NCBI GenBank assembly: GCA_036554605.1
Contig: DATBMY010000306.1
Location: 1 to 6,453 of the forward strand
Length of the DNA stretch: 6,453 nucleotides
Source: DATBMY01 sp036554605
Lineage (GTDB): Bacteria; Acidobacteriota; Blastocatellia; UBA7656
Reading direction: 5' to 3'
Numbering within the stretch: position 1 is the stretch's first letter; the number at the start of each line of letters is the position of its first letter. Below the pieces are notes generated by a model, which saw only the letters and a program-made list of their open reading frames with translations, did not search any database and was not told where the DNA came from. The position numbers were made by a program, and so were the translations under genes. This document shows positions 1 through 6,104 of this stretch, in pieces.

Positions 1-190
1 CAAGAGAAAATAGGTTTGGCGCGCTGTGGCAATGCCTCTTAAAACGGCATGTCCCCTGCCAGTTAACAGCTCGCCTATGGACTTGAGATGTACCCGTTTG
101 ATTGCCCTTCTGGAAGAAGCCTGCGCAGCGCAGCCGAGTTGCTTCGGTTACTCTGACCGGCGCTTTTAGAGTCGGCTGGCTGTTAGGCCG
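1..190 (-). ncRNA. Candidate structured RNA or long 5' leader
   Basis: This stretch lies just downstream of a well-formed minus-strand promoter and has no plausible minus-strand reading frame: the only ATG there opens a three-codon frame. Read as minus-strand RNA it can form a stem between 172-178 and 131-137 (CAGCCGA with UCGGCUG, seven perfect pairs) with an inner 168-171/151-154 helix. It can also form a small hairpin 115-119/107-111 with a three-base loop, and a nested domain of 94-99/42-47 (six pairs) around 79-82/51-54. I recognise no known family: it lacks the core motifs I know for tmRNA, RNase P RNA, SRP RNA or the cobalamin, TPP, FMN and SAM riboswitches. No terminator is visible before position 1, so it may be the leader of a gene outside the window. 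Short helices also arise by chance in GC-rich DNA, so confidence is low. Confidence 0.25.
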
Positions 191-195
191 CCTAC

Positions 196-224
196 TATAT
201 AAACCCAATGCCCTTTATTGTCAA
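196..224 (-). promoter_or_regulatory. Sigma-70-type promoter reading leftwards
   Basis: On the minus strand TTGACA (219-224) is a perfect -35 box. It is followed by exactly 17 bases and TATATA (196-201) as the -10 box (four of six matches to TATAAT). Transcription would begin near 188-190 and run towards position 1. It lies about 120 bases beyond the ktrA stop, so it does not serve the potassium operon but whatever lies to the left. The surroundings are clearly AT-richer than the flanking genes, as expected of a real promoter. Confidence 0.6.
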
Positions 225-342
225 TATAGAATTGTAGGATAGATGCCTTTGAATGGCGCAGCGGGGCGGCCCGAATCTCTTTAGGCGGCGCGCCGGCTTA
301 TATGCTCTGTGCCAAATCGCCTGCCGCAATCGCTATTCGGGA
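225..342. other. Intergenic tail after ktrA, nothing identified
   Basis: No gene or convincing terminator is visible between the ktrA stop and the leftward promoter. The only notable element is a ten-base palindrome, CGGCGCGCCG, at 286-295. It is not followed by a T run in either direction, so it does not look like an intrinsic terminator. Reading frames crossing this stretch continue as the antisense shadow of ktrA. Confidence 0.4.
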
Positions 343-1038
343 TTATCGCTGCTTGGGCGGATTATTGACTATGTCCCTTACGCGATCCACGTCGCGGTCC
401 TCGCCCAGCAGTATCAGCAGATCGCCTTCTTTTATAACGTCGTCGGCGCGCGGCACTATATTTATTTTCTCCCGATCTTCTTTGCCGCTTTGTATGGCGA
501 TGAGCTGGACGTTCAAGTTGTTACGAATAGCAAGCTCTCTGAGGTTTTTGCCTATGAACTCGGGCGCCGCTTTTATCTCCGCAATAGAATAGCCGGGCAG
601 CAGCGGCAAGAAATCTACGACGTCGGAGCGGGCAAGCCGGTTAGCAAGCCTTATGGCGCCCTCCTTTTCCGGGTGGATGATATCGTTGATGCCGAGCGCA
701 GCAAGTATCCTGCCGTGCTCTTCGGAGAGCGCTTTCACCGCTACGAACGGCACGCCCATCTCTTTGACGTGCAGCGCGGCCAGGGTGATGACGTCCATGC
801 GCTCGCCGAGGCTTATGATCGCGGCATCAGCGTCGGCTACTCCGAGCGCTTCGAGCGCTTCTCTCTCGGTCGCGTTGGCGACGACCGCCTGCGATGTGTA
901 TTCGGCGGCGTCCTGAACTTTTTCCGCGTCCACATCGATGGCGATCACCTCTTTGCCCAGCTCGTAAAGCGTGCGCGCCGCGTAAGCGCCGAAGTGCCCG
1001 AGCCCTATGACTACGAAACGTTTTTTTTGTCTGCGCAT
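343..1038 (-). CDS. ktrA: KtrA/TrkA-family potassium channel gating subunit
   Basis: This is the cytosolic regulatory subunit of a Ktr/Trk-type potassium uptake system. The family forms a ring under the membrane subunit and gates it in response to bound nucleotide. The 231-residue product starts with an RCK_N Rossmann domain (about residues 7-125). The dinucleotide-binding glycines G12, G14 and G17 lie in IGLGHFG, and D35 ends the second strand in VIAIDVD. A RCK_C (TrkA_C) domain follows at roughly 145-226 (PGYSIAEI through EGDLLILLG). One RCK unit of about 220-230 residues is the KtrA arrangement; Escherichia coli TrkA has two. I chose the ATG at 1036-1038 because it begins one base after the ktrB stop and right before the Rossmann fold. 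A longer GTG start at 1083 would overlap ktrB by 44 bases and add an unconserved-looking tail. No strong Shine-Dalgarno is seen, which suits translational coupling. The family is certain; the bound ligand cannot be read from the sequence. Confidence 0.95.
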   Translation of the reverse strand: MRRQKKRFVVIGLGHFGAYAARTLYELGKEVIAIDVDAEKVQDAAEYTSQAVVANATEREALEALGVADADAAIISLGERMDVITLAALHVKEMGVPFVAVKALSEEHGRILAALGINDIIHPEKEGAIRLANRLARSDVVDFLPLLPGYSIAEIKAAPEFIGKNLRELAIRNNLNVQLIAIQSGKEDREKINIVPRADDVIKEGDLLILLGEDRDVDRVRDIVNNPPKQR

Positions 1039-1039
1039 A

Positions 1040-2476
1040 TCAACCAACCATGACGTTTTCTTCCGCGTATTGATACTGGACACGGGACTGGCGGATGCTT
1101 ATGGCGAGCGCAAGCGTGAGCGGCCCCGTGCGCCCCATAAACATTACGAGCGAGATTATGAGCTTGCCGGGATCGGTCAAAACCGCGGTCTGCCCGAGTG
1201 ACAGCCCGACCGTGCCAAACGCGCTGATAGTCTCAAATAGCACCGAAAGCATCTTGCCCTGACTTTGAGCGGCATTTGAGCCATAGGTTTCGGTGATCAT
1301 CAGCGCGGACGAAGCGACTATGATCAGCGCGATGGCGGCGACCACGACCGCCGCGCCCCGGTCAATAGAGGATTGAGGCACTGTGCGATTGAAAAGGTTC
1401 AGCCGCACCTGGCCTAGCAAGCGCGTTACGCTATAGCCAACCAGCAGGCCGAACGAGCTTGTCTTTATCCCGCCGCCGGTCGAGCCCGGACTTGCGCCGA
1501 TGAACATCAGCACCATCGTGCAAAGCACAGCCGCGCCGCTCATGTGCATATAATCGACGGTGTTGAATCCGGCCGTGCGCGGCGTGACCGAGAGAAAGTA
1601 TGCGTTAAGCCATGCCTCGCCTTCCTCCATCGTTTTGAGCAGCCCGCCCCGTTCCAGCAGGTAGAAGCTCACGGTGCCGACCACGAGCAGCGCCGTCGTT
1701 GTAATGAGGACGAGCTTTGTATGAAGACTCAAGCGCGGCCTTGGACGTATGGTTGAGATAAGCGCGCGCGTCTCGCCCGACATGTAGCCGAAGAAGAAGC
1801 GATGCTGTAGATATTCTTTTATGTCAAGGCCGACAAGGAAGCCCAGGCCTCCGGTGACGATAAGCGACGAGACCGTGAGTTGAACGAACCAGTCGCGCTG
1901 GAAGCCGACCATGTTATCGGGAAAGAGCGCAAAGCCCGCGTTGCAAAAGGCAGAGACGGAATGAAAGAGCGCCATGTAAAGAGTCTCGGCCAGGGTGTCG
2001 AACCGGCTCGCGCGCGCCCAGTGAACCGCAAGCACAATCGCGCCCAGGATCTCTGTTATAAAGGTCGCGATGAAAATGTACTTTATCAGCGTGCTGATCT
2101 TACCCGTGGGCGTATGGTGAAAGCTCTCCTGAACCGCTATTCGGTCGGTTATGGCGAGCCTCTGCCCGAAAAGCACCATGAATACGGTCGTGAAGGTCAT
2201 AAGCCCGAGGCCGCCTATCTGTATGCAGGAGAGTATGACTATCTGACCGAATATGGAAAAGGTGGTCCCGGTATCGACTACCGTCAGTCCGGTCACGCAG
2301 GTCGCGGAGGTGGCGGTAAATAGCGCGTCGATGAAGTCGATTTGCCTTCCGGGGCGAACGGCCGCGGGAAGCGAGAGCAAGACGGCACCTGTCAGAATTA
2401 CTAGGGCGAAACTGATGACGATGAGCTGCGTTGGCTTAAGACGCCGGCGGATAAACCGCCTGATTGAGCTCAGCAT
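1040..2476 (-). CDS. ktrB: KtrB/TrkH-family potassium uptake membrane subunit
   Basis: This is the integral membrane, potassium-translocating subunit of a Ktr/Trk system, with 478 residues, close to the usual size. The family has four membrane-pore-membrane repeats, and all four pore loops are visible with their filter glycine: TCVTGL (G63), FCNAGF (G181), RTAGFN (G303) and GTVGLS (G424). The intramembrane-loop region after the third pore is present as GASPGSTGGGIKT (327-339), rich in small residues as expected. The C terminus has the family motif GRTGPLT (448-454) and ends in a glycine (ENVMVG), as KtrB proteins typically do; this terminus contacts the RCK ring. The N terminus is strongly basic (RRFIRRRLK) before the first membrane helix, which fits a cytoplasmic start. 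ATG at 2474-2476 has only a weak AGGATAGGG upstream, about ten bases away. The gating subunit gene follows after one base, so the two are surely co-expressed. Sodium dependence cannot be judged here. Confidence 0.96.
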   Translation of the reverse strand: MLSSIRRFIRRRLKPTQLIVISFALVILTGAVLLSLPAAVRPGRQIDFIDALFTATSATCVTGLTVVDTGTTFSIFGQIVILSCIQIGGLGLMTFTTVFMVLFGQRLAITDRIAVQESFHHTPTGKISTLIKYIFIATFITEILGAIVLAVHWARASRFDTLAETLYMALFHSVSAFCNAGFALFPDNMVGFQRDWFVQLTVSSLIVTGGLGFLVGLDIKEYLQHRFFFGYMSGETRALISTIRPRPRLSLHTKLVLITTTALLVVGTVSFYLLERGGLLKTMEEGEAWLNAYFLSVTPRTAGFNTVDYMHMSGAAVLCTMVLMFIGASPGSTGGGIKTSSFGLLVGYSVTRLLGQVRLNLFNRTVPQSSIDRGAAVVVAAIALIIVASSALMITETYGSNAAQSQGKMLSVLFETISAFGTVGLSLGQTAVLTDPGKLIISLVMFMGRTGPLTLALAISIRQSRVQYQYAEENVMVG

Positions 2477-2610
2477 ATAGAAGCAACCCTATCCTTATTG
2501 TCCTGTTGCGCCGGGCATCCTCTAACATTAAAGGGCTCCGGGCAGGGAACGGAGAGAGATTTTATTCCCCGGCGCGCCAATAACCAAGCCGCTCGTCAAC
2601 AAAGTATGCG
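2477..2610 (-). other. Leader and spacer upstream of the ktrBA operon
   Basis: The 134-base gap separates the hydrolase gene stop from the ktrB start. It carries the candidate ktrBA promoter and about 75 bases of leader. In the leader a five-base inverted repeat, CTCCG (2536-2540) with CGGAG (2550-2554), could form a short stem. It is not followed by a T run, so I do not call it a terminator. I looked for the c-di-AMP (ydaO-type) riboswitch that often precedes ktr genes and saw none of its conserved sequence; the leader is also too short for it. Without a clear terminator, read-through from the hydrolase gene remains possible. Confidence 0.4.
2559..2587 (-). promoter_or_regulatory. Candidate sigma-70-type promoter of ktrBA
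   Basis: On the minus strand TAAAAT (2559-2564) is a five-of-six -10 box. It is preceded at exactly 17 bases by TTGGTT (2582-2587), a poor three-of-six -35 box. The start would lie near 2552, giving a leader of about 75 bases before the ktrB ATG. The -10 box and spacing are good and the -35 box is weak, so this is a moderate-confidence call from position and pattern alone. Confidence 0.4.
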
Positions 2611-3582
2611 TCATTGTTCGGACTGGGGAAAAATCGCTATGCGGTTATGCACTCGGCGGTCGTGCGCCGGGACTATGATCATGTCGGGGTATCGCTTCGA
2701 TAGCTGATGGGTGCGAACGATAGATAGCCTCACCTTCTCTTCGTCGAGGTCGACGAGCCGCCGCGAAATCCAGGGCCGCTCGGCCGGAAGCTCTATGCCT
2801 TCGAGCGCCCAGGTGAGATCTCCCGTGAAGAAGAACCTTTTCCCCGACCGCAGGTTTACAAACATCCCCATCGAACCCGGCGTGTGGCCGGGCAGCGCGA
2901 CAAGCACAACGCTTCCGTCTTCGAACAAATCGAGACTGCGATCAAAGTTTTCATAAGGCCGGCCGGTTAGCTCAAGCGGGCGGAAGCGGAGTTTGGGGCT
3001 CATCTGCCGCGCAAGCTCGTCTTCGGGGAGCGTCGGTATAAAGTCGGCTTCTTCCTTTAGCAGCCATACCTCCGATTGCGGGAAATCTTCCGCGCCGCTT
3101 ATATGGTCCCAGTGAAAGTGCGAAAGCAGTATCATCTTGATCTGATCAGCCGTTACTCCGCTCTCTTCAAGCTGCGCGGCGGCGGGCCGCTCTTTGTCAA
3201 CGGTGGTCAGATTTCGCATTAGCCGGGGGATTGTCTTTATGTGCTCGTCGAGGTTGCGACCGAAGCCGCCGTCGAACAGGAACGTTGCTCGCGGATGGCG
3301 CACGAGCACAGCCGCCATGCCGCTCTCATACTGCTCGCCCCAGCTTGCGCCGCGATATACGAAAGCCTGGCGGCTCGTCATCACGCCGCACTTTATCAAG
3401 GAGAGCGTTACTTCGGGCAAAAGCTCGCGCGGCCGCTCGTCCTGGTGAAAGGTAGTAGTCTCGGCTCGATAAGCCTCAACGTCGAGCGTTTTTGGCATGA
3501 AGGTGTAAGCAAGCAGCGCCGCGGCCACTAAGAGTGCGCCGCCCAGCAAAAGCAGAGTTCTCTTGAGCCATCTTCTGCGCAT
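2611..3582 (-). CDS. Membrane-anchored metallo-beta-lactamase-fold hydrolase, AHL-lactonase-like
   Basis: This is a predicted zinc-dependent hydrolase of the metallo-beta-lactamase superfamily, 323 residues. A basic N terminus (RRRWLKR) is followed by a hydrophobic stretch at about 10-28. It lacks a lipobox cysteine, so the protein is probably anchored in the membrane with its catalytic domain outside the cytoplasm. The whole metal site is visible: H155, H157, D159 and H160 in SHFHWDH, H233 in LPGHTPGS, D255 in FTGDLT, and H307 in PAHD. The LPGHTPGSMG and PAHD patterns are those of the AHL-lactonase and related branch rather than true beta-lactamases, but the substrate cannot be told from sequence. 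I chose ATG at 3580-3582 because it gives a proper signal anchor. A longer frame begins with TTG at 3636, immediately after the sigma-factor stop, and adds 18 residues before the basic stretch. It follows the sigma gene by 54 bases and is probably read from the same transcript; a TATAAA at 3619-3624 could add a local promoter but lacks a good -35 box. Confidence 0.85.
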   Translation of the reverse strand: MRRRWLKRTLLLLGGALLVAAALLAYTFMPKTLDVEAYRAETTTFHQDERPRELLPEVTLSLIKCGVMTSRQAFVYRGASWGEQYESGMAAVLVRHPRATFLFDGGFGRNLDEHIKTIPRLMRNLTTVDKERPAAAQLEESGVTADQIKMILLSHFHWDHISGAEDFPQSEVWLLKEEADFIPTLPEDELARQMSPKLRFRPLELTGRPYENFDRSLDLFEDGSVVLVALPGHTPGSMGMFVNLRSGKRFFFTGDLTWALEGIELPAERPWISRRLVDLDEEKVRLSIVRTHQLSKRYPDMIIVPAHDRRVHNRIAIFPQSEQ

Positions 3583-3631
3583 GGTGATCGTTGAAAAGCC
3601 GCCGCAAGTTTTACACGATTTATACGCGAAT

Positions 3632-3649
3632 GGCAATTAAGAGATTGCC
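3632..3649 (-). repeat. Perfect inverted repeat over the sigma-factor stop codon
   Basis: Minus-strand GGCAAT (3644-3649), a six-base loop and ATTGCC (3632-3637) form a perfect six-pair hairpin. Its loop and 3' arm contain the TAA stop of the sigma gene. No T run follows it, so it is not a standard terminator. It could slow transcription, protect an mRNA end or be a protein-binding site between the sigma and hydrolase genes, or it may be chance. Confidence 0.35.
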
Positions 3650-4560
3650 GTGAGCTTGCGCGGCGAAAGCACCGTGGTGATCTGGCGGACGCGCCCCTCG
3701 CCGTCAAGCTCAAGCTGCAGGGTGAAGCGGCGGGCTACGTGCGGGCGATCTATATTGGTGTCGCAGATGATGGCGGGCAATCCGTTGAGCGTCGTATGAC
3801 TGAATCGAGGGATGCCTCCTTTATCCGCAAGCCCGAGCATCAGGCGAATCACGCGGTCCGAGCCGCGCACCACGTTCAGCGCGGCGCGCACTTCGCCGCC
3901 GCCATCCGATATTGCGACGACATCTTTTGCTAGCAGTCGCTCAAGCCCTTCGACGTTGCGCGAGCTCAGATAAAACAGAAACTGTTCGAGCGCCTGCCGC
4001 GTCGCCTCGCCGCGGCTCGAACCTGACGGGAGGCGGCTCTTGTCATAATCTTTCATCTTTTGACGCGCGCGGTGAAGCATCACCTTGACGTTGCTCTCCG
4101 TCATATCGAGCGCGGCGGCGGCCTCTTCGGTCGTATAGTCGAAAACGTCGCGCAGCAGTAGCACGGCGCGCTGCGATGGCGTAAGCGCCTCAAGCGCAAG
4201 CAAGAAAGCGAAAGAGACGCTCTCTATCAAATCATAGCGCGCCGCGGGCGACTCATCCGGCGGCGAGGGCGGCTCGTAGGAAGCGGGGCTCTCTTCGGCG
4301 GTCGGAAGCGGCGAAGGAAGCCACGACCCGGTGTAGGGCGCGCGCCGTCGCCGCCTGAGCAGATCGCGACTCAAATTGATCGCCACCCGCACCAGCCACG
4401 GACGCCAGTCGAGCGACGTATCGCGCGGCGGGCGCTTCAGCGCGCGGACGAAAGTCTCCTGCACAAGGTCGTCGGCGTCCGCCGCGTTGCCGGTCATACG
4501 GTAGCAGAGTCCCCAAAGCAGCTTCCGGTCGGCTTCATATACCTCGGCGTTTATGGCCAT
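3637..4560 (-). CDS. ECF sigma factor, ECF41-type, with fused SnoaL-like domain
   Basis: This is an alternative RNA polymerase sigma factor of the extracytoplasmic-function type, 307 residues, much longer than a minimal ECF (about 180-200). Sigma region 2 covers about residues 8-73, with DADDLVQETF (28-37) and WRPWLVRVAINLSRD (52-66). Region 4 covers about 118-172, with LTPSQRAVLLLRDVFDYT and a helix-turn-helix ending TESNVKVMLHRAR. A SnoaL-like domain occupies about 185-300. Three signatures of group ECF41 are recognisable in order: WLPSPL (80-85; family WLPEPL) in the linker, DGGG (219-222; family DGGGK) in the tail, and SPRKL (299-303; family NPDKL) at the end. In that group the tail replaces an anti-sigma factor and both activates and restrains the protein; no anti-sigma gene is next to this one. 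The linker carries an extra proline- and glutamate-rich stretch (about 86-107). The gene starts 21 bases after the oxidoreductase stop. The start ATG has GAGG directly before it and a better-placed GGAG 11 bases away. Other SnoaL-bearing ECF groups exist, so ECF41 is likely but not proven. Confidence 0.88.
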   Translation of the reverse strand: MAINAEVYEADRKLLWGLCYRMTGNAADADDLVQETFVRALKRPPRDTSLDWRPWLVRVAINLSRDLLRRRRRAPYTGSWLPSPLPTAEESPASYEPPSPPDESPAARYDLIESVSFAFLLALEALTPSQRAVLLLRDVFDYTTEEAAAALDMTESNVKVMLHRARQKMKDYDKSRLPSGSSRGEATRQALEQFLFYLSSRNVEGLERLLAKDVVAISDGGGEVRAALNVVRGSDRVIRLMLGLADKGGIPRFSHTTLNGLPAIICDTNIDRPHVARRFTLQLELDGEGRVRQITTVLSPRKLTAIS

Positions 4561-4581
4561 CCTCTATCTCACTCCGGCCGC

Positions 4582-5904
4582 TCACCGCGCCGCCGCGACC
4601 GCCGCGCCCGCGTGACTCGTCACCTCGCGAGCCGCTTCACGCGCGCTCGCCAGGCTGGCGTCGACCAACAACCCTTCGCCGCCTACCCAGTCGCCCGCAA
4701 CAAACAGGCCCTCGACATCCTCGACCCGCGCAGCGGGCCGTCCTCTCGCGCCGCCGCGTGACGCAAGCGGCATCGCGTTCATCACGATCATATCAGGCAA
4801 AAAACGGCGGTGCGCAACCTCGGCGCGCCAGCCCGGTTGTACCATATCGAGCAACTGCTCAAGCTCGCGCTCAACGGTCTCGGGCGAATCGCCGGGTTCG
4901 GGCGGCAGGTACTTCGCCACATGGATAAGCGCGCTGCCTTCGGGCGCGAGCCTCGCCGACGCCGAGTGGACCGACATGTATAAAGGTCTGTCTATGCCAA
5001 AGGCATATAGCGCTTTCGGTCTTGGCAATCGATGAAGCGCGATGTCGAGACACGCGGCCCTTACGGGGATAGACTCTTCGGCCCACGGCGCGAGCGATGT
5101 TTGATCGCCGCGCTCGAGTAAATCTACTGCCACCTGCGGGCTCGACGCCACGACGGCGGCCTGGGTTTCAAGCGCGCGGCCATCTTTCAACCGGACGGCG
5201 CGAACGGCGCCCGCCGCGTCGCGCTCGATTAATTCCACCTTCACTCCAGTCTCAATCTCGACGCCCGCCAGACGCGCGCTCTCGCGCAGCCCGTCGACTA
5301 AGCTCTGCCAGCCGCCATCCAGATATAAAACACCGCTGCCCTGCGCCAGCTTCAGCTGAGAGATTGCCACGCCCGCGCTTATCAATTCGGGCGCGTTGGT
5401 ATAAGTGGCAATCCGCATCGCCGCGGATACGAACTCGCGCACGGAAGGCTGCGATATCTCCGTATCGAGCCAGTCGAGAAGGCTCACCTCCATCAGCGGC
5501 TCCGGCTCTATCTTCTGAAAAGAGCCGAGCACGCGCGCGGCTTCTAACTTTGCCGGCAGGTTGAATAGACCGGTCGCGAGCATCGAGACGACACCCGTCG
5601 GGAACATGTGCTTGGCGCCATCCTTTATGGCATAAGCGCCCGAAACGGATGGCGGCCGCCCGCTGACTCGTACGCCGAGATCGGCGAGCACTTCAGCGCC
5701 GCGCCCGCCGCGATAGAGCGCGTGAGGCCCGAGGTTTAGATAAAAGCCTCCGCGCTCGGTTGTGCGGGCGCGCCCTCCAATGGTATTAGCCTGCTCAAGG
5801 AGCCTGACGCGCCTTCCGGCCCGCGCGATGTATGTGGCCGAGGCAAGGCCCGCCACTCCCCCGCCAATGACTATGACTTCTGAATCGTGCTTAACGGTCT
5901 GCAT
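4582..5904 (-). CDS. FAD-dependent amine-oxidase/phytoene-desaturase-like oxidoreductase
   Basis: This is a 440-residue flavoprotein of the NAD(P)/FAD-dependent oxidoreductase superfamily (phytoene desaturase, protoporphyrinogen oxidase and amine oxidase relatives). The N-terminal FAD-binding Rossmann motif is complete: VIVIGGGVAGL with G14, G16 and G19, the ribose-binding acid E37 in VRLLEQA, and the GGRA motif at 43-46. The second FAD motif lies near the C terminus in GLFVAGDWVGGEGLLVDAS, with G404 and D405. The middle part, which sets the substrate, is not one I can assign; no carotenoid, haem or amine partner gene is nearby. There is no signal peptide or membrane helix, so it is cytosolic or loosely membrane-bound. 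The start ATG at 5902-5904 has a good AGGAG (5913-5917) eight bases upstream. It is the first gene of the probable operon with the ECF41-type sigma factor. Such sigma factors are known to sit beside decarboxylase, oxidoreductase or epimerase genes, which suggests this enzyme is a main regulatory target. Confidence 0.88.
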   Translation of the reverse strand: MQTVKHDSEVIVIGGGVAGLASATYIARAGRRVRLLEQANTIGGRARTTERGGFYLNLGPHALYRGGRGAEVLADLGVRVSGRPPSVSGAYAIKDGAKHMFPTGVVSMLATGLFNLPAKLEAARVLGSFQKIEPEPLMEVSLLDWLDTEISQPSVREFVSAAMRIATYTNAPELISAGVAISQLKLAQGSGVLYLDGGWQSLVDGLRESARLAGVEIETGVKVELIERDAAGAVRAVRLKDGRALETQAAVVASSPQVAVDLLERGDQTSLAPWAEESIPVRAACLDIALHRLPRPKALYAFGIDRPLYMSVHSASARLAPEGSALIHVAKYLPPEPGDSPETVERELEQLLDMVQPGWRAEVAHRRFLPDMIVMNAMPLASRGGARGRPAARVEDVEGLFVAGDWVGGEGLLVDASLASAREAAREVTSHAGAAVAAAR

Positions 5905-5912
5905 ATTCGTTG

Positions 5913-5917
5913 CTCCT
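5913..5917 (-). promoter_or_regulatory. Ribosome binding site of the oxidoreductase gene
   Basis: AGGAG on the minus strand lies eight bases before the ATG at 5904. It is the clearest Shine-Dalgarno sequence in the window and fixes that start. The downstream sigma gene has a less ideal site, so the oxidoreductase may be translated more strongly than its regulator. Confidence 0.7.
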
Positions 5918-5938
5918 ATTCTTACTATCTACCTACAA

Positions 5939-5965
5939 CACGATTGAGAAGCCCGAAAGGTTACA
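5939..5965 (-). promoter_or_regulatory. Candidate ECF-type promoter of the oxidoreductase-sigma operon
   Basis: On the minus strand TGTAACC (5959-5965) is followed by 16 bases and CGTG (5939-5942). ECF promoters characteristically have an AAC-containing -35 box and a CGT-containing -10 box at about this spacing. The motif reported for ECF41 factors is TGTCACA and CGTC, which this matches at five of seven and three of four positions. The start would lie near 5932, giving a leader of about 28 bases with a good ribosome binding site. I noticed no other equally good copy in the window. Recognition by the sigma factor encoded in the same operon is an inference. Confidence 0.5.
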
Positions 5966-6012
5966 CCCGCCACATATTTCTTGCGCAGCCTTGCATTTAC
6001 ATATCAAAACTC

Positions 6013-6041
6013 TTCACAAGGCCAGGCGTTTGAGGTATTCT
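6013..6041 (+). promoter_or_regulatory. Candidate sigma-70-type promoter of the zinc-ribbon gene
   Basis: TTCACA (6013-6018, five of six matches to TTGACA) is followed by 17 bases and TATTCT (6036-6041, four of six matches to TATAAT). Transcription would begin near 6048, leaving about 57 bases before the ATG at 6105. It lies back-to-back with the ECF-like promoter of the oxidoreductase operon, about 50 bases away, so the two could interfere or be co-regulated. Confidence 0.35.
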
Positions 6042-6104
6042 TTACGCTCACGGAATCGACGAGCCCTCAGAGTTCTTGTCCCACTCCCGACAATTAGGAT
6101 TTGA

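Noticed and set aside
32..169. A 45-codon plus-strand frame starting at ATG 32
   Set aside because: There is no good ribosome binding site, no family resemblance, and it runs opposite the candidate minus-strand RNA. It is short enough to be chance.
1..190. 6S RNA as the identity of the left-end structured sequence
   Set aside because: 6S RNA is a long rod with a central bubble, whereas the helices here are local and separate, and only about four pairs join the two ends.
253..1053. A 266-codon open frame on the plus strand opposite ktrA
   Set aside because: It is the antisense shadow of a gene with clear RCK motifs. The translation shows no domain pattern, and long antisense frames are expected opposite GC-biased coding sequence.
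1880..2323. A 147-codon plus-strand frame opposite ktrB
   Set aside because: It has no recognisable domain and mirrors conserved pore-loop coding sequence on the minus strand.
2477..2610. A c-di-AMP riboswitch in front of ktrBA
   Set aside because: The leader is short and shows none of the conserved core sequence I know for that riboswitch.
5097..5564. A 155-codon plus-strand frame, rich in arginine and proline, inside the oxidoreductase gene
   Set aside because: The composition is typical of a wrong frame in GC-rich DNA, and the opposite strand encodes a complete FAD enzyme.
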